Shown: positions 11,558 through 23,175, counted from the first letter of the stretch. The stretch: 64,000 bases of DNA from Chromera velia (GCA_018398765.1 JAHBMJ010001845.1:43807-107806), one strand, 5' to 3'. Notes: generated from the sequence alone by a model not told the origin. Made by a program: numbers and translations.

Positions 11558-12658
11558 ATGCGCCGTGTGTTGGATGCAGGGATTGCACAACCGGTGGCGA
11601 TGACAAGGGCGGGTCGTGTCCAGACGTTGTCGAAGAAGGCAAAGGAAGCGGGGTTTGTATTCCATTCACAGCTCGCCACTGCCGCAGGGGCAGTGAGCAA
11701 GGAGGAAAAAGAAAGGAAGGTTACGTCAAAGAGACAGCTTACGGAAGAAGCAATATCGATTGAAGCCGCCGCGCTTGAACCAAGTACGAAAAAGAGATAT
11801 GAGGCAGCACTGAAGAAGATGGAGAGGTCGAACCCCCACCTGCTGCCGATGGCTAGTCCGTTGGATGTCAAGATGGGGTTTGCACATCTGAGAGGACTCA
11901 GAGGGGGGGAGATTGGAACACTGAGAGGGGCAGTGAGATTGTGGCATCACAAGCAGGGGCATGGCGTCCCACCCCTAGAGCACGAGAGTTTGAGGTACTT
12001 TTGGTCAGGCCTGAAGAAATTGGCAGACAACAAAGTTAAAGAGAAGGAGAGACTGTTAAAGGAGGAAGTGCTCCAGTTAATAAAGTTCTGGAGAGAGTAA
12101 GAGACGTTGGATGGGGTACAAAACGCCACAATAGCGGTGTTAGCGTTTTTTCCTGCGAAGAGGATTGGTGAGATCCTGGTGAGAGAGAGGGAGGACTTCA
12201 TACTCAAGGAGAGAGGTGACCCAGTGTTCGTCGCATGCTATATTCACAGGTCAAAGGGTGACCCCTTCGGTAGGGGGGCGATGTGTCCAATACCGTTGGT
12301 GGTGACGGATGGGACAGCGCTAGGGAGACACATCTTAGACTTTCTGGAGAAGGCCCCGCAAGATGGTGCTCTCTTCCAAGCAACGGATGGGTACGACAAG
12401 AGGTGGAAGGGTATGGCACTCACGCGGGATGCATGGCAGAGGGCGCTGCGAAAGGCGATTCAGAGGTGCCTGCCCGAACGAGAGTGCACAGACTTTATGA
12501 CACACTTACTTAGGAGGAGTGGCCACATGGCGGCGAGGAGGGCAGGGCTGCCGGTTGACGTAGCGGTTGACATCCTAGGTCATAACAGCGTCAACGCATG
12601 GATGGCGTATGCAGCTAAAGACGTGCAAGAGATTGCAGCGCATATTGCAGGCATGTAA
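11558..12658 (+). pseudogene. DIRS tyrosine recombinase with one in-frame TAA
   Basis: Integrase of the element. ATG 11558 opens a frame interrupted once by TAA at 12098-12100 and ending TAA TGA at 12656-12661. The N-terminal half has a SAM-like helical region (about codons 70-175). The catalytic half has the first arginine in FFPAKRIGEILV, the H-x-x-R box in THLLRRSGHMAARRAG, then DILGHNS and the probable nucleophile tyrosine in WMAYA, the order expected for YR enzymes. The interrupting TAA lies between FWRE and ETLDGVQNATIAVL, a linker where Gln would be unremarkable. Confidence 0.9.
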
Positions 12659-12906
12659 TGACTTTGCCTATGTAGGGTATAAGATGGAAGTACATAAGAG
12701 GAATAGCAACTTTTTGAAGGTGAATAAGGAGTATATGACATACGAGTAGCTATTATAGCCTAAGGGCAGCGTTCACGCTTAGCTGACTCTAGGCTGAGAC
12801 GATGGCGGCCGCCTGCCAAGCAGTCACGCATGGAAGTTCTCTGGGGGGGAGCAATCAGGCGGAGGCGGGCGGCCGCCGGTCGGCAGTTTATGGGTGTGTG
12901 GGGGTT

Positions 12907-13077
12907 TGGGGGCAGATTCTCGAGGCTTGCGGCCGCCTGACACTAGAGTCTAGAAATCTAGGCAAAGGCAGAAAAGCTCGAGCGTGATCATGCCTGGTAA
13001 AACCAGAGTATGAGCACAAAAAAACTAGCAACAGATGAGTCAAAAAACGGTAGGGCATGCGAAGTGTGGAAGCTGAA
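12907..13077 (+). repeat. Split direct repeat B1
   Basis: 171 bp, directly adjoining A2. Recurs as B2 at 13665-13834 with about eight differences, all transitions, in mixed directions. Confidence 0.93.
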
Positions 13078-13478
13078 ATGGGAGTTTGCGTGAAGCCCAG
13101 ACAGAATTGTTCATCGGAGCGAGAATGCAGGTTCAGCTGGAACCAACGGCGTACGCGCGCACGTGCCGCACGCGGGGCAGTGCCTGAGAGATGCGGAACG
13201 TTTGGCGAGGCCTTACGTCATGCACGAAGGCTGAAACGAGAAGCGTCGGGCACGAATGATAAAACCCTCGCGAGACGGGAGACGGCTTAACGTTCATTTG
13301 CATGTAAGGAAGGCGTCTAAGAGGAGAAAGAGCAGACAGTAAAGCAGGAGACGGTCATTTGAGACGGCAAGAAAGTGCACGACGAAAAACCCTTTTTTAT
13401 TTTCTCCGAAAAACCGGAAATGTCCAGGCTAGTGGAAGCGATATACGTGGGGGCTTTCGTTTCCGGGGACTGGACCGA
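13078..13478 (+). repeat. Split direct repeat A2
   Basis: Second copy of A1, lying between B1 and B2. It carries the T/A state at all 11 transition differences from A1; eight of these are at CpG sites and three at CpA. Confidence 0.95.
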
Positions 13479-13591
13479 TGCCCACCCACCCACCCTTGGA
13501 GTCCCGGTCTGTCTGCTTTCGGGTAGCCAGACATTCAATGGGTCCGTCAGCAGAGGGTTGTAGTCCGATTCGTTGGCCTACCTCAGGGGCA

Positions 13592-13834
13592 TGGGGGCAG
13601 ATCCTCGAGGCTTGCGGCCGCCTGACACTAGAGCCTAGAAATCTAGGCAAAGGCGGAAAAGCGGGGGGGCAGATCCTCGAGGCTTGCGGCCGCCTGACAC
13701 TAGAGCCTAGAAATCTAGGCAAAGGCGGAAAAGCTCGAGCATGATCATGCCTGGCAAAACCAGAGTATGAGCACAAAAAAACTAGTAACAGATAAGTCAA
13801 GAAACGGTAGGGCATGCGAAGTGTGGAAGCTGAA
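13592..13834 (+). repeat. Split direct repeat B2 with a partial tandem copy
   Basis: Right end of the DIRS element. A 73-bp partial copy of the start of B (13592-13664) is followed directly by a full copy (13665-13834). About 110 bp of unrelated sequence (13479-13591) lies between A2 and B2, which in simple PAT elements would abut. Confidence 0.9.
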
Positions 13835-14627
13835 GTCTAATTTTTTTAACCACAGTAGAATCGAGGGTTCGTGAATGTATTTTTGTATAACTCGATCGTC
13901 GGATACATCGATCAGCTTTTCTATGCTTTGCATACTTTTGGCTGCATGCGCATGCGCGCACCGCGCTGCATGCATGCTCTCTTATCGCCTCTCCGGGCGT
14001 GTATTGGTCCGGTATGCATGGGTTCGGTTCGTATCTTCGTTAATCCTAGTTGCTCTACATAGGCACCCCATGTGGTCCCTATACCTGCCCCTAGAACTGC
14101 CATAAAAATTCCTTCCTGCGAGATGTGCTGAGGTCCCTGCATGCCTAGGGCCTCGCACTCTTAATCACTCCCTAGGCCGTCCCTGCTTTGCTGGATGTGT
14201 TCGGGTGATCTATCGATTCGATGTGAAGGTGAGATACAAAAATAGAGATTGATTAATACTTCCTCCACTGAATCAGATCTCCCCTTCTTACCCCTTCTCC
14301 TACTTTTCCTTTCCTTTTCTGTTCCTTGTATTAATACTGAATATTTTAAAGAATTCTTTTCTCTTCAATAGTGTTACTCCTTTCTTTTTTTCTTCATGCA
14401 ACAGGTCTCTTCAACCTTGTATTTTTTCTCTACAATATTTAATTGTGTTCAACTCTTTCTTGATCTCCTTATTTCTTCCTTCCTTCAGTAGTTCTTTCCC
14501 CCCCCTCTCCCTCTTCTTTCTTCACTCTCCTTCGTTTACTCGGTCGGTCAGTCTAACATATGCTGAGTACTCCTTCCCCAGCAATATTTCAGTGACTTTG
14601 AAGCCGCGGGCCCCACGACTTGCTTGT
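13835..14627. other. Intergenic, pyrimidine-rich
   Basis: No gene seen. Becomes CT/T-rich between 14280 and 14560, which yields spurious S/F/L-rich frames. Confidence 0.5.
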
Positions 14628-14635
14628 ACTGATAC

Positions 14636-14995
14636 CAGGCTTTCTAGAGTGGCCTTTTTTAGGACCGCGGCTGCGCCGCGGTCCTTTCCAGGCCCCTCCG
14701 CGGCAGTGCCCCCCTCTGTTTGGGACATGGCGCCATATACTCAAAAAAATGGTTTCTTTTGTACGTCGCATGCGGCAAAAATTTTTTTTAAAGTGTTCCA
14801 ACGATGAATTTGATGAATTGTTGATTAATTTGGTTCAACTGACCTCAGAAAAGGTAAGGATCGGAAGAGTCATACCGCGGTTCCCACCCTTTCTTCCAAT
14901 TTTTACAACCGCAGCGTGCTGCGGTACGCTCTTCGGGCGCTCCGCGGCACCGCAGCGTTTGACCGTAAACGCCGCTGCGGTGTCTAGAAAGCCTG
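14636..14995. mobile_element. hAT-like MITE with 8-bp target duplication
   Basis: 360 bp. The ends are a 13-bp perfect inverted repeat, CAGGCTTTCTAGA and TCTAGAAAGCCTG, flanked by identical ACTGATAC (14628-14635 and 14996-15003). CAG-type ends plus an 8-bp duplication are diagnostic of hAT superfamily insertions. No coding capacity, so non-autonomous. Just inside the ends are GC-rich palindromes such as GGACCGCGG-CTGCG-CCGCGGTCC. The perfect duplication argues for a young insertion. Confidence 0.9.
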
Positions 14996-15125
14996 ACTGA
15001 TACAAGTACTATAGAAGAAGCTGCTCTCTGAACTGCGACCGAAATCGTTTTCCACCACTGATCTACCACTCTCTGCTTTGCCTCTCACTTAACTGTTGCA
15101 CCATTTTTTTCATAAAACGTACTGT

Positions 15126-15941
15126 CTAGCGCACTGTCTCTTTCCCCGGTCTCCCAAACGTCTCAAACACCAGAGGTACAAACCTGATCCCCATGGTTTT
15201 GCAAGCTTTATCATAATGGGAGTGTTTATTATTCTCCTTCTCTAATGCTGTTGCCTCTGCTTTCTTTAAGTTTCGTTGCAGTCGGGCCCCAGTTTGGATT
15301 GGGTGAATCAATGTAACATCTCCCACCACTGGGTCTCCATTTAGCAAACTTGCAAATAGGCTGGGCCGCTTGTCTCTCTCTTCTGCCAATCGTCCCTCCA
15401 GTGTGAGACCTAAGGTGCCAAATGTTGTTTCCCCCCCCACTGTGCAGTATTTCACCCCTGTCATGAGCTCCAAAAAGGCTGCTCCCACCATCTGATGACG
15501 TCTCGACAACCCCCCTCCCGTAGGACACTTACCTCCGTGTACTCCTTGAATATCACTTCTTGCTCCACATCCGCAAATAGGTTGTCTGACAATTTGCGGA
15601 ATCGGTAGGCCAAGTCGAAGCCTGAGTGTCGTACAAAAGATCGGAGGATGCATTTTGTGATTTGCATCACATGGAATGGCCCCCATCTACGCACTTGCTC
15701 CATTCCCCGAACAGCTGCGTAGGCGGACTCGTCCTTCTGTGTCCAAAGGGACAGGCTGCATAGGTGCATCTGAAAACGACCACCCCATGTTTATATTTGG
15801 CTCCTGCCTGCACCGTGGCTGCACGCTGCCCCCCTCAGACTCTGCGTCCCCTTGATAAGGAATCTCTCCAAGAAACCGCGCTGCATGGGATGCATGATGA
15901 TGGGTTAATAAGCCGTTAAGCCTTATAGCCGATGCATGCAT
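15126..15941 (-). pseudogene. 3' fragment of a non-LTR retrotransposon ORF
   Basis: The minus-strand frame 15941-15126 is open except for one TAG at 15689-15687. The C-terminal part matches the domain found after the RT in many LINE-like proteins: LRLRLGLPIPQI, then CGCG...DIQGVHGGKC...RRHQMV (a C-x-C ... H ... C ... RH zinc-binding pattern), then a DVTLIHPI region and the end FVPLVFETFGRPGKETVR before the stop. No RT catalytic core is present in the window, so the copy is truncated at its 5' end. Clade is uncertain. Confidence 0.75.
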
Positions 15942-16441
15942 TTTGATTGAGGTTTTTGTTATGCAGGCCGCGTCCCCGTGTATGAGGGGCGGATCTAGCC
16001 TAGTCTGTCAAAAGGTTCCGGTTCGTCCCATCTGTTCTGAATCTAGGAACACTGCTCATTAATCACTTTTATGCATGCATGCATGCACATCGTGCGTCAG
16101 TGACTGAGTCCCCCTAGACCTAGAGGGCTGGGAGGAAATTTCTACGTGCTGTGGGAGAAAATAGTATTGACGGTTCGGAGATAATTTGTGCACGCTATCA
16201 GTCAGTGCATGCACGCGCCATGTAGGTCAGGCAGACTGAGGCAGTCAAACTCGAGTATCGACCTTCCCAAGTTGACTTGTGTCTGCCTGCGGCCTGCCTA
16301 TATCTAGAATTTTCAGCTTTTCGGTGGAATTATCTCGCGTCTGGATCCTTCTTAGGGGAGAACAAGCCCCTTTCATTCTGAGCAAAGAGAGACGTTCGCG
16401 CAACAGCTTTGCAAGAAGAAGGAGAAGAAGGAGAAACAAGC
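15942..16441. other. Intergenic upstream of the C2-MORN gene
   Basis: No gene seen. Contains a GCATGCAT run near 16070-16088; otherwise featureless. Confidence 0.4.
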
Positions 16442-17670
16442 ATGGGGCGGCTTCACGTAACGGTTGTCTCGGGCTACAGATTGAAACCCATGGACTCAAA
16501 CGGCAAGGCTGACCCTTATGTGACACTCACTTGTAGGAACCACACCTACAAAACCGACCGAGTGAGGAAAACACTAGAGCCCCGCTGGAACTGCAACTGG
16601 GTCCTTGAGTGGGAAGACTTCACCCCCAACCCCCCCCTCGAGTTTACTGTCTTTGACTGGAACCGTTGGTCCTCCAATGACCCAATGGGAAGGCTCAGCA
16701 TCCAGCTACTCAATCTACAGCCCCACAAGCCCCTCGAGAACTCATACCCCCTAGACACACAAGGATTCCTCATCCTCAAGATTCTCTTCGTAGGCAACCC
16801 CCCCCCCCAGACAGCACAGGGCGCTGCAACCAACTTGGCACAGCCGCCATTTGTGCCCACAACATCGCGTCAGGACCCCTACCCCCCTCAGCAGCATGCC
16901 TACCAACAGCAACAACAACCGCAACAGCCCCAGTACCCACAGCAACAGATCACACCTAACTATCCTGCTCAAACAACCCCTGGGTACGGAGTGCCTCCCG
17001 GCGTTCCTGCGTACGGAGCTGCTGCAGCCCCGCCTGCATATGAAGCTGCGGCTGCACCTCCCCCCCCGTACGGAATGGAGGCCGGCAAAGCTTATCACGG
17101 GCAGATCCGCGACGGTTTGTTCCACGGGAAGAGAACTCTCATTTACGCAGGAAACGAAAAGTATGAGGGAGAGTTTTCCTTCGGAAAGAGAGAGGGACAC
17201 GGGCGATACACCTACGCAGACGGCGCCGTGTATGAGGGGCAGTGGGTGGACGACCGCATCCACGGCCAGGGAGTCGCGCAGTTCGCCTCTGGAAACAGAT
17301 ACGATGGACAGTCCGCATCAACGGCTACTTAAAGAAATCCTACTCGAACGGCGACGAGTATGAGGGCGAGTTGGTGGATGGAAAGATGCATGGAAAGGGT
17401 ACAACCCGGTACGCAGAAGGAGATGTGTACACAGGCGAGTGGCGCGATGACAAACGACGCGGCAAAGGTACCGTCACCTATGTCAGCGCAAAGGGAAGCG
17501 TCGTCGAGGAGAAATACGAAGGCGACTGGGTGAACGGGAAGATGCACGGCCACGGCAAGTATATCTATGCCGATGGTGGCGTTTACGAGGGTGACTGGTA
17601 CGACGGGAAGATGCACGGAAAGGGCACATACGTGTTCCCTAACGGAAATGTGTACGAAGGAGAGGGGTGA
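16442..17670 (+). CDS. C2 domain-MORN repeat protein, with frameshifts
   Basis: Probable membrane-associated scaffold. ATG 16442 starts an N-terminal C2 domain (about residues 1-110): GRLHVTVVSGYRLKPMDSNG, ADPYVTLTC and FTVFDWNRWSSNDPMG supply the aspartates of the calcium sites. A Pro/Gln/Ala/Tyr-rich linker (about 120-215) leads into MORN repeats of the form YEGEWVDGKMHGKGT; I count eight or nine. The frame is lost at about 17310-17320, where a single missing base would restore MORN periodicity; the unrepaired frame ends at TAA 17330, whereas the shifted frame continues to 17670. The TGA at 17668 also lies inside a MORN repeat (VYEGE followed out of frame by VNDMR), suggesting a second one-base deletion and a longer original protein. 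Either sequence errors in G-rich tracts or a recent pseudogene. Confidence 0.85.
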
Positions 17671-18152
17671 ACGACATGAGGGGTCAGTCAGCATCTCCCT
17701 CACCTATGAGCACAGAGGGGTGTCACGATGAGTGTGAAGGAACAAATGATTGACTTCTGCATCGTGAACGTTGCGCGGATGCCTTTCTCTTAGTTCCCCT
17801 CTCACACTTGCATCTCGACACGTGTGATCTTTTTTGTCTTCGACTCCTGCTACAGTTTCGCGTTTGGCTCCTTCGCCTTGTCTCTCCTCAGTTCTCTACC
17901 CTTCCTCTCTCGCACCACAATCCGTCTCCTACGCCCTTGTGCAGTGCACGTTGCAGTGAATTAATTAAGCGATCCAACGAAACGACTGTATGTATATCTG
18001 TGTGGCAGTGTGTGCATGGATCGAGTTTCGATGCTCGCTTATGTATTAGAAATATGTGCGCTAACATAGCCGTCTACAGCCGTCCAACAATAAACACACC
18101 TGGCCAAAGGTTCATCTTCACTGTCGGATCCATAAGTCTACGCAAAGACAAC
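17671..18152. other. Intergenic, calpain upstream region
   Basis: Possibly includes the displaced 3' end of the MORN gene (to about 17755) and a CT-rich stretch 17780-17940. No defined promoter motif. Confidence 0.4.
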
Positions 18153-21100
18153 ATGGGATGTGCAGCAAGTGCGAACGTCAACGGCACTGTTGACAGTCTG
18201 GACCGAGAACCCAAGATAGTGGAGGAGAAGCACACAGAGACTGCGGCAGCAGACGCGCAGATGGAGGCTGACGAGGCCTTGTGCGAGCTGGAAGGTGAGG
18301 CTGTCGGCGCCTCCTCTGGGCCCTTTGCAGCTCTCGAGGACTCTGTGGTCGCCTGCATGTACGCAAAGGAACACTGACAGACATCACAGATCTCAGGTCG
18401 GAGAACCAGCACCTATTCAAGCAGTCAATCCTTCTTTTTCACATCCATTTGAGATCTGGCGGTCAAAGAACTCTCCCAGCATCCGATCGACCTATGCATG
18501 CAAGCAAACAAGATGCCAAAACCTGGGTCCAATGTACCATGCATGGTCTTGTCTGATGATTTGATTCCATGCAGTCTCCCCTCATGTAGACTTCATGAAT
18601 GAATTTTTGAAACATGTAAGCAGTCGTCAGTACACACAGGAAAAATAACATGCATGGGCACTTTTCCCTCTTTCCCCTGGGCGTGCTTGCAGATGCGGTG
18701 ACGGAGACGTCTCTGTCTTTCATGACCCCCAGAAGACCAAATTCTCTGTGCGGAACTACAGCGGGAAGAAGGGGGAGGCTGTGTGGGTAAACTACAAAGG
18801 ACAGCTTCGAAAGGACCTGAGGTACAATTTACGGCCCAACGGCGAGATCGAATGCTCCGCAGGGAACGTGTTTGAGGTCACATTCAAGGGCGAGGCCCCC
18901 TATCGCATTCGGATGAACGGGAAGAACAAGGATATCTTGTATGGAGACCCGGCAGCGACGTTGAGAAGAAAGATAGGGTCGGGAGAGGTCAGAGAGTGGC
19001 AAGCGGAGAGGAAGGAGTGCTTGGCATGTGCAGAGAGTCTCTGTCGCCTCTTTGAGAAAGAGAAACCAACCAGCACGGTGGACATTCGTGCAGCCTGCAC
19101 ACTGGAGGACACAGAGACGACCAGGAAAGCCTTGAAAGACCTGGCAGCTACTCTCAGTAAAGACGGGATGAAGTTTGTGGACCCTCTCTTTGCCCCCATG
19201 AAAAAAATTCCAAAAGAGAGGCTCGAGGGAGTCAATGCAAAGAGGGCTTCTGAGATGAGAATGAAAGGACCCAGACCGTTCCCGTCCTCTACGGGGAACC
19301 AGCCAGTTCGGCTGTCTGTAAAGAATGACACAGGGGACATCCTCAGGGTCTTCTGGGTGAACTACACAGGAACTGCCAAACCCTGGAGGTTCCTTCGACC
19401 TGGGCAGGTCGGTCGGTCTGACAATGTCTGTCTGTGCGTCTGTGGTTTTTTCTGTTGATTCAGTCTCTCTCCACCGGCACTTGTTGAGCTTTTCTATCTG
19501 GGTCCGCTATGTGCTCTCCAATTTTCTCTTTCCATCTTTTCCTATCGATTGCGGGTGTCCATGCCTGCCTGCAGGAATGGACGCCAAAGACGTACATCGG
19601 GCACGTCTGGCTGTTGGTGTACGTGAAGGACGACGACCAGGGAGCGCCTCAAACGAACAGACAGTCGATAGCCTTCAGAATCCCCCATCCCCCAAAAAAG
19701 AAAAAAAGGAGAAACACGGACAAGTTGGCACTCATCAAATCCTCTGTGGGGTCTCTAGAGAGACAGACGGAGGGAGGCAGGTGGAGGGTTGTGCGGTTCG
19801 AGGGAAAGGCCACAGATGCAGGAGGTCAGCTGCATGCAGTCCTGTCAACGGCATGTCCAACTGTGTGGAGGCAGACATCCAGACGTCGCACGAGCGAACA
19901 GGAGTAGAGCGAGCAGCAAACAGAGTGAGCTTGCATTGGTTTCCATTCATGTCGAAGGATGGCTTTGCATTGCTGCCTCCCTTGCTATTGTTTCGCTTCC
20001 TGAAATTTCGAGGCTCCGGTGTGGCCGGGGTCTCTTCCGTTCCGTCCCTTACATCTTTCGTCCATTCCTGTTTGTTTTTTTCCTGCTTCTCATCCCTGTC
20101 TGTGCAGGGATGAAAGTTTTCTGTCTCGTGCAATCTCTTATTTTTCTTTGTGTACTTACATTCCAGTCGCGCTGTATGCCTATGTGATGAAGAGCTGTTG
20201 GCATGCATCTGTCTGCAGAGACGGAAGTTTCCCCTGTCCTCTTCTCCCAGGGACCCTCCTACAAGGACACCAGTCAGGGCGATATCGGGAACTGCTACAT
20301 GCTGGCGGTGAGTGCCTTGAGTGCCGTTGTTGATCGTGAATGGATTGAGAACGGCTGCTTTGGAGGGTGGAGAGACAGGCAGAAAAGAAAAGGGAAACCA
20401 TGGAAAGAAAAGGAAAGGAAAGAATCTGCACCTGGCCGGTATTGCGTCTCTCGATCGAAGCGATGCTCCACAAGGGGGGACGTCTCTTTGCTCCTTCTGA
20501 GTCGCCTGTGGTATGTTCTTCCTCTTTGTCCTCTGATGTGCTCCCAGCCTTTGAAAGCAAATGTTTCTCTTCTCCCCTCTGTCTGTCCGTTGCTCCAAAT
20601 TTCCTCTTTTCTGATGGAATCCCTTTTCTTTCAATTTCCTGAATCGGATCCAGATTCCCAACCGAAGCGTTGGTCTCAGGACTCTCCGTGAATTAGAGCG
20701 ACCCGTCTTTGCTTCTACATGGGTTTATGCCAAGGACTCTTTGAGGACTATCTTTTTGCAGGTCTTCGTAAGTTACGCTGCCCTTTTCCCCTCCAAACTT
20801 CGAGACGCCTTCGTGATTCCTGACGGCCGCTCTTCTTCAGACGACGAGGAAGGTCCCTGTCTGGACCCCTCGGGGTTGTGTGTGGTGAGAGTCTGGAGCC
20901 CTCTTCTCCCTCAGTGGAGACTCGTGGTGCTGGATGACTTTCTGCCTGCAGGTGCGGAGATGGATCGATCGATCGATGTGCTGGATGGATGGATGGATGA
21001 TGCATCGCGCGCGTCACATGAGACAGCGAATGGTGACATCAATAAAGGGAAGCATGTGCGATTGAATTGGTTGCTGTTGTAGCTATCTGCAAAACAATGA

Positions 21101-23139
21101 AATCCGTATACGAACATCGTGCGAGCTGTGTCTTGACAGTTCTGTAGTGGAAGGTTTCTGTGGGTGCTTTCGGACGACCTTTCAGAAAGCACACATTGAA
21201 TCTTTCGTATGTTGTGTCTTCACAGATATGTCCTATGCGCACTTGCTCTTCAATGTGCATGCAGTTGAAATGGACGGTGGAGGTTCATGGGAGTTTTTTG
21301 GGACGAAGGCCTCCGGAGAGGGAAGGAACGAGATGTGGCTTCCTCTTTTGGAGAAAGCGTTTGCAAAGATGCAGGTAGGGTAGGCTGCATGGGGGTGGGT
21401 CTGCTCAATTGAGTCTGCATGAGTGATAACATGCAGCTCGGCTTTATTGAGAATTGAGGGAATCTTCGGATTGCATCCTCATCTAGACATGCAGAGAGGG
21501 AATATGCACTCAGGAAGTCTCGTCGAGTGTCAATGTTTCTTCGTCGGTTTGCTTTGGAAAAAAGAAAAGTATTGAAGATGGATGTGTGTGCAATTCTGCT
21601 GCACCTTTTCAAATGTCGCAGGGGAGCTACCCAGAGATGGATGGCTCCACGACGATCTTCGGAGCAAAGCTCTGCTCCCACTATTTGCTTGGTCCCACAA
21701 AGCAGGAGTTCAGAACTCTCCGCTTGGCGTGCTCGTCGGAGAAGGAGAAGAGACAGGCCGTAGAAGAGTTGATCACTTTGATCGAGGGAAGGAGGGCTGT
21801 GGTAAGTCCATCCCTCCCACCCTCTGTGTGTGGGGGGGAGGGGGGGGGATGCTGGGGGGAGGAGGGCTATTCCGTGGTCTTCCTGCACCCGATGGTCTTC
21901 TTTTCTGGACACCTCACTGAGTGTTTTGATCGAAAAACTGGAGAAAAAAAGCGATGGATACATAGACAGACACACGGACGGACGGACGGACGGACGGACA
22001 AACAAACGGACAGATAAGAAAATTGGTAGTCAGACAGTCACACGTGCTTCGTGGGCGCACATGTGTAATTTTGCAGACGTCATCGAAAAGACGACAGGAA
22101 GGGACGGGCGTTGGTTGACCATGTCTTTCGACATGATCAGAAATTTTGAAAGTCACTCAACAGATGTTTCTCTCGTCTCCTCCTCCCCCCTTTACTCTCT
22201 GAGGATGCCCTTTTTAGAAGAAGCTCTCAACGCTTTGTGCTTCTTGCCTCGCTGTCTCTCGTCTCTCTGTTCTCCTGCTCTCTCCACCCCCCTCCCCTCT
22301 GTCCATTCACTCATCACCATCAGGACTCTCTGCATGAATGCCCTCTCCTTCCAGGTGAGTCTCTCTTCCAATGACTCCGATACTTTCATCAACGAGCGCA
22401 CAGGTCTCGTGCAGTATCACGCATACGGCATCGTGAGCGTGCACAGACAGCCGGGGGGGTTCTCTGGAAGTTTCATGAGAGCCTGCAACACGTGGGGCAG
22501 GGAGGGGGAGTGGAAGGGAGACTGGATCGATCACTCGGAGCTCTGGGAGAAGCACCCAGAGGTCGCGTCTGCTTTGGGGTTTGATGAGGAGGGACCTGTG
22601 GATGATGGTTGGTTTCGACAACTTACTGCATGGATGGCTCATCGCTGGATGGGTCGAGTCGTCTGTATTGTGCGTGCATGTGTCGGCGCCCTTCTTTTCG
22701 CCGCTCATCTCTTTTCCTCTTGTTCCCCACCTCCGTCTTGGTACGTGTATGTGTGTATGCCTGCGTATGCGTGTGCGACAAGGAAGACAGAAAGTGATAA
22801 ATGAGACCCGGTATGAGCCTGTATTTGCCCAATGGGCGCACCCACAAACAAACACCTCTCGACACATGGCTAATGGGCTCGAGGTTCAAGGCAATTCAAG
22901 TGAAAGAGAAAGCAGCCCCGACAAGATTGAATCCTCGACTTTGGGTTCTGATTCGTTCTCACTATAACTGCACATGCATAAGCAGACCCTTTTTTCATAC
23001 AGTCCGTGCTCATTGCTCTCCCTCTCTTTCTCGTTTTCTTTTTCTTTTCCTCTTTCTGTCTCTCTGCCACATTCTGTCTCTTTCCGTTTCCTTCCCCCTC
23101 TGTCTCTGTCACTGTGTTTGTCTCCCTCCTCTCTCTCAC

Positions 23140-23175
<36 letters not shown>

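Larger units (their letters stand above)
6141..13834 (+). mobile_element. DIRS-order (PAT-like) tyrosine-recombinase retrotransposon
   Basis: A complete 7.7-kb element with the arrangement A1 - gag - RT/RNase H - tyrosine recombinase - B1 - A2 - B2. The 401-bp A1 (6141-6541) recurs at 13078-13478 without indels; the 171-bp B1 (12907-13077) abuts A2 directly and recurs as B2 (13665-13834). This split-direct-repeat order is the hallmark of PAT/Ngaro-type elements, which copy through a circular intermediate and integrate with a tyrosine recombinase instead of a DDE integrase. No target duplication is visible, as expected. The gag gene has a frameshift and all three genes have in-frame TAA/TAG codons, so the copy is either dead or read through. 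Confidence 0.93.

Noticed and set aside
6141-13478. A1 and A2 as LTRs of an LTR retrotransposon
   Set aside because: The right repeat is internal (followed by B2), the element encodes a tyrosine recombinase rather than a DDE integrase, and no target duplication is present.
21830-22340. Extra calpain exon around 22079-22140 (ADVIEKTTGRDGRW...)
   Set aside because: Family alignment and reading phase run directly from exon 7 (ends 21801) to exon 8 (starts 22355); no matching donor with correct phase was found.
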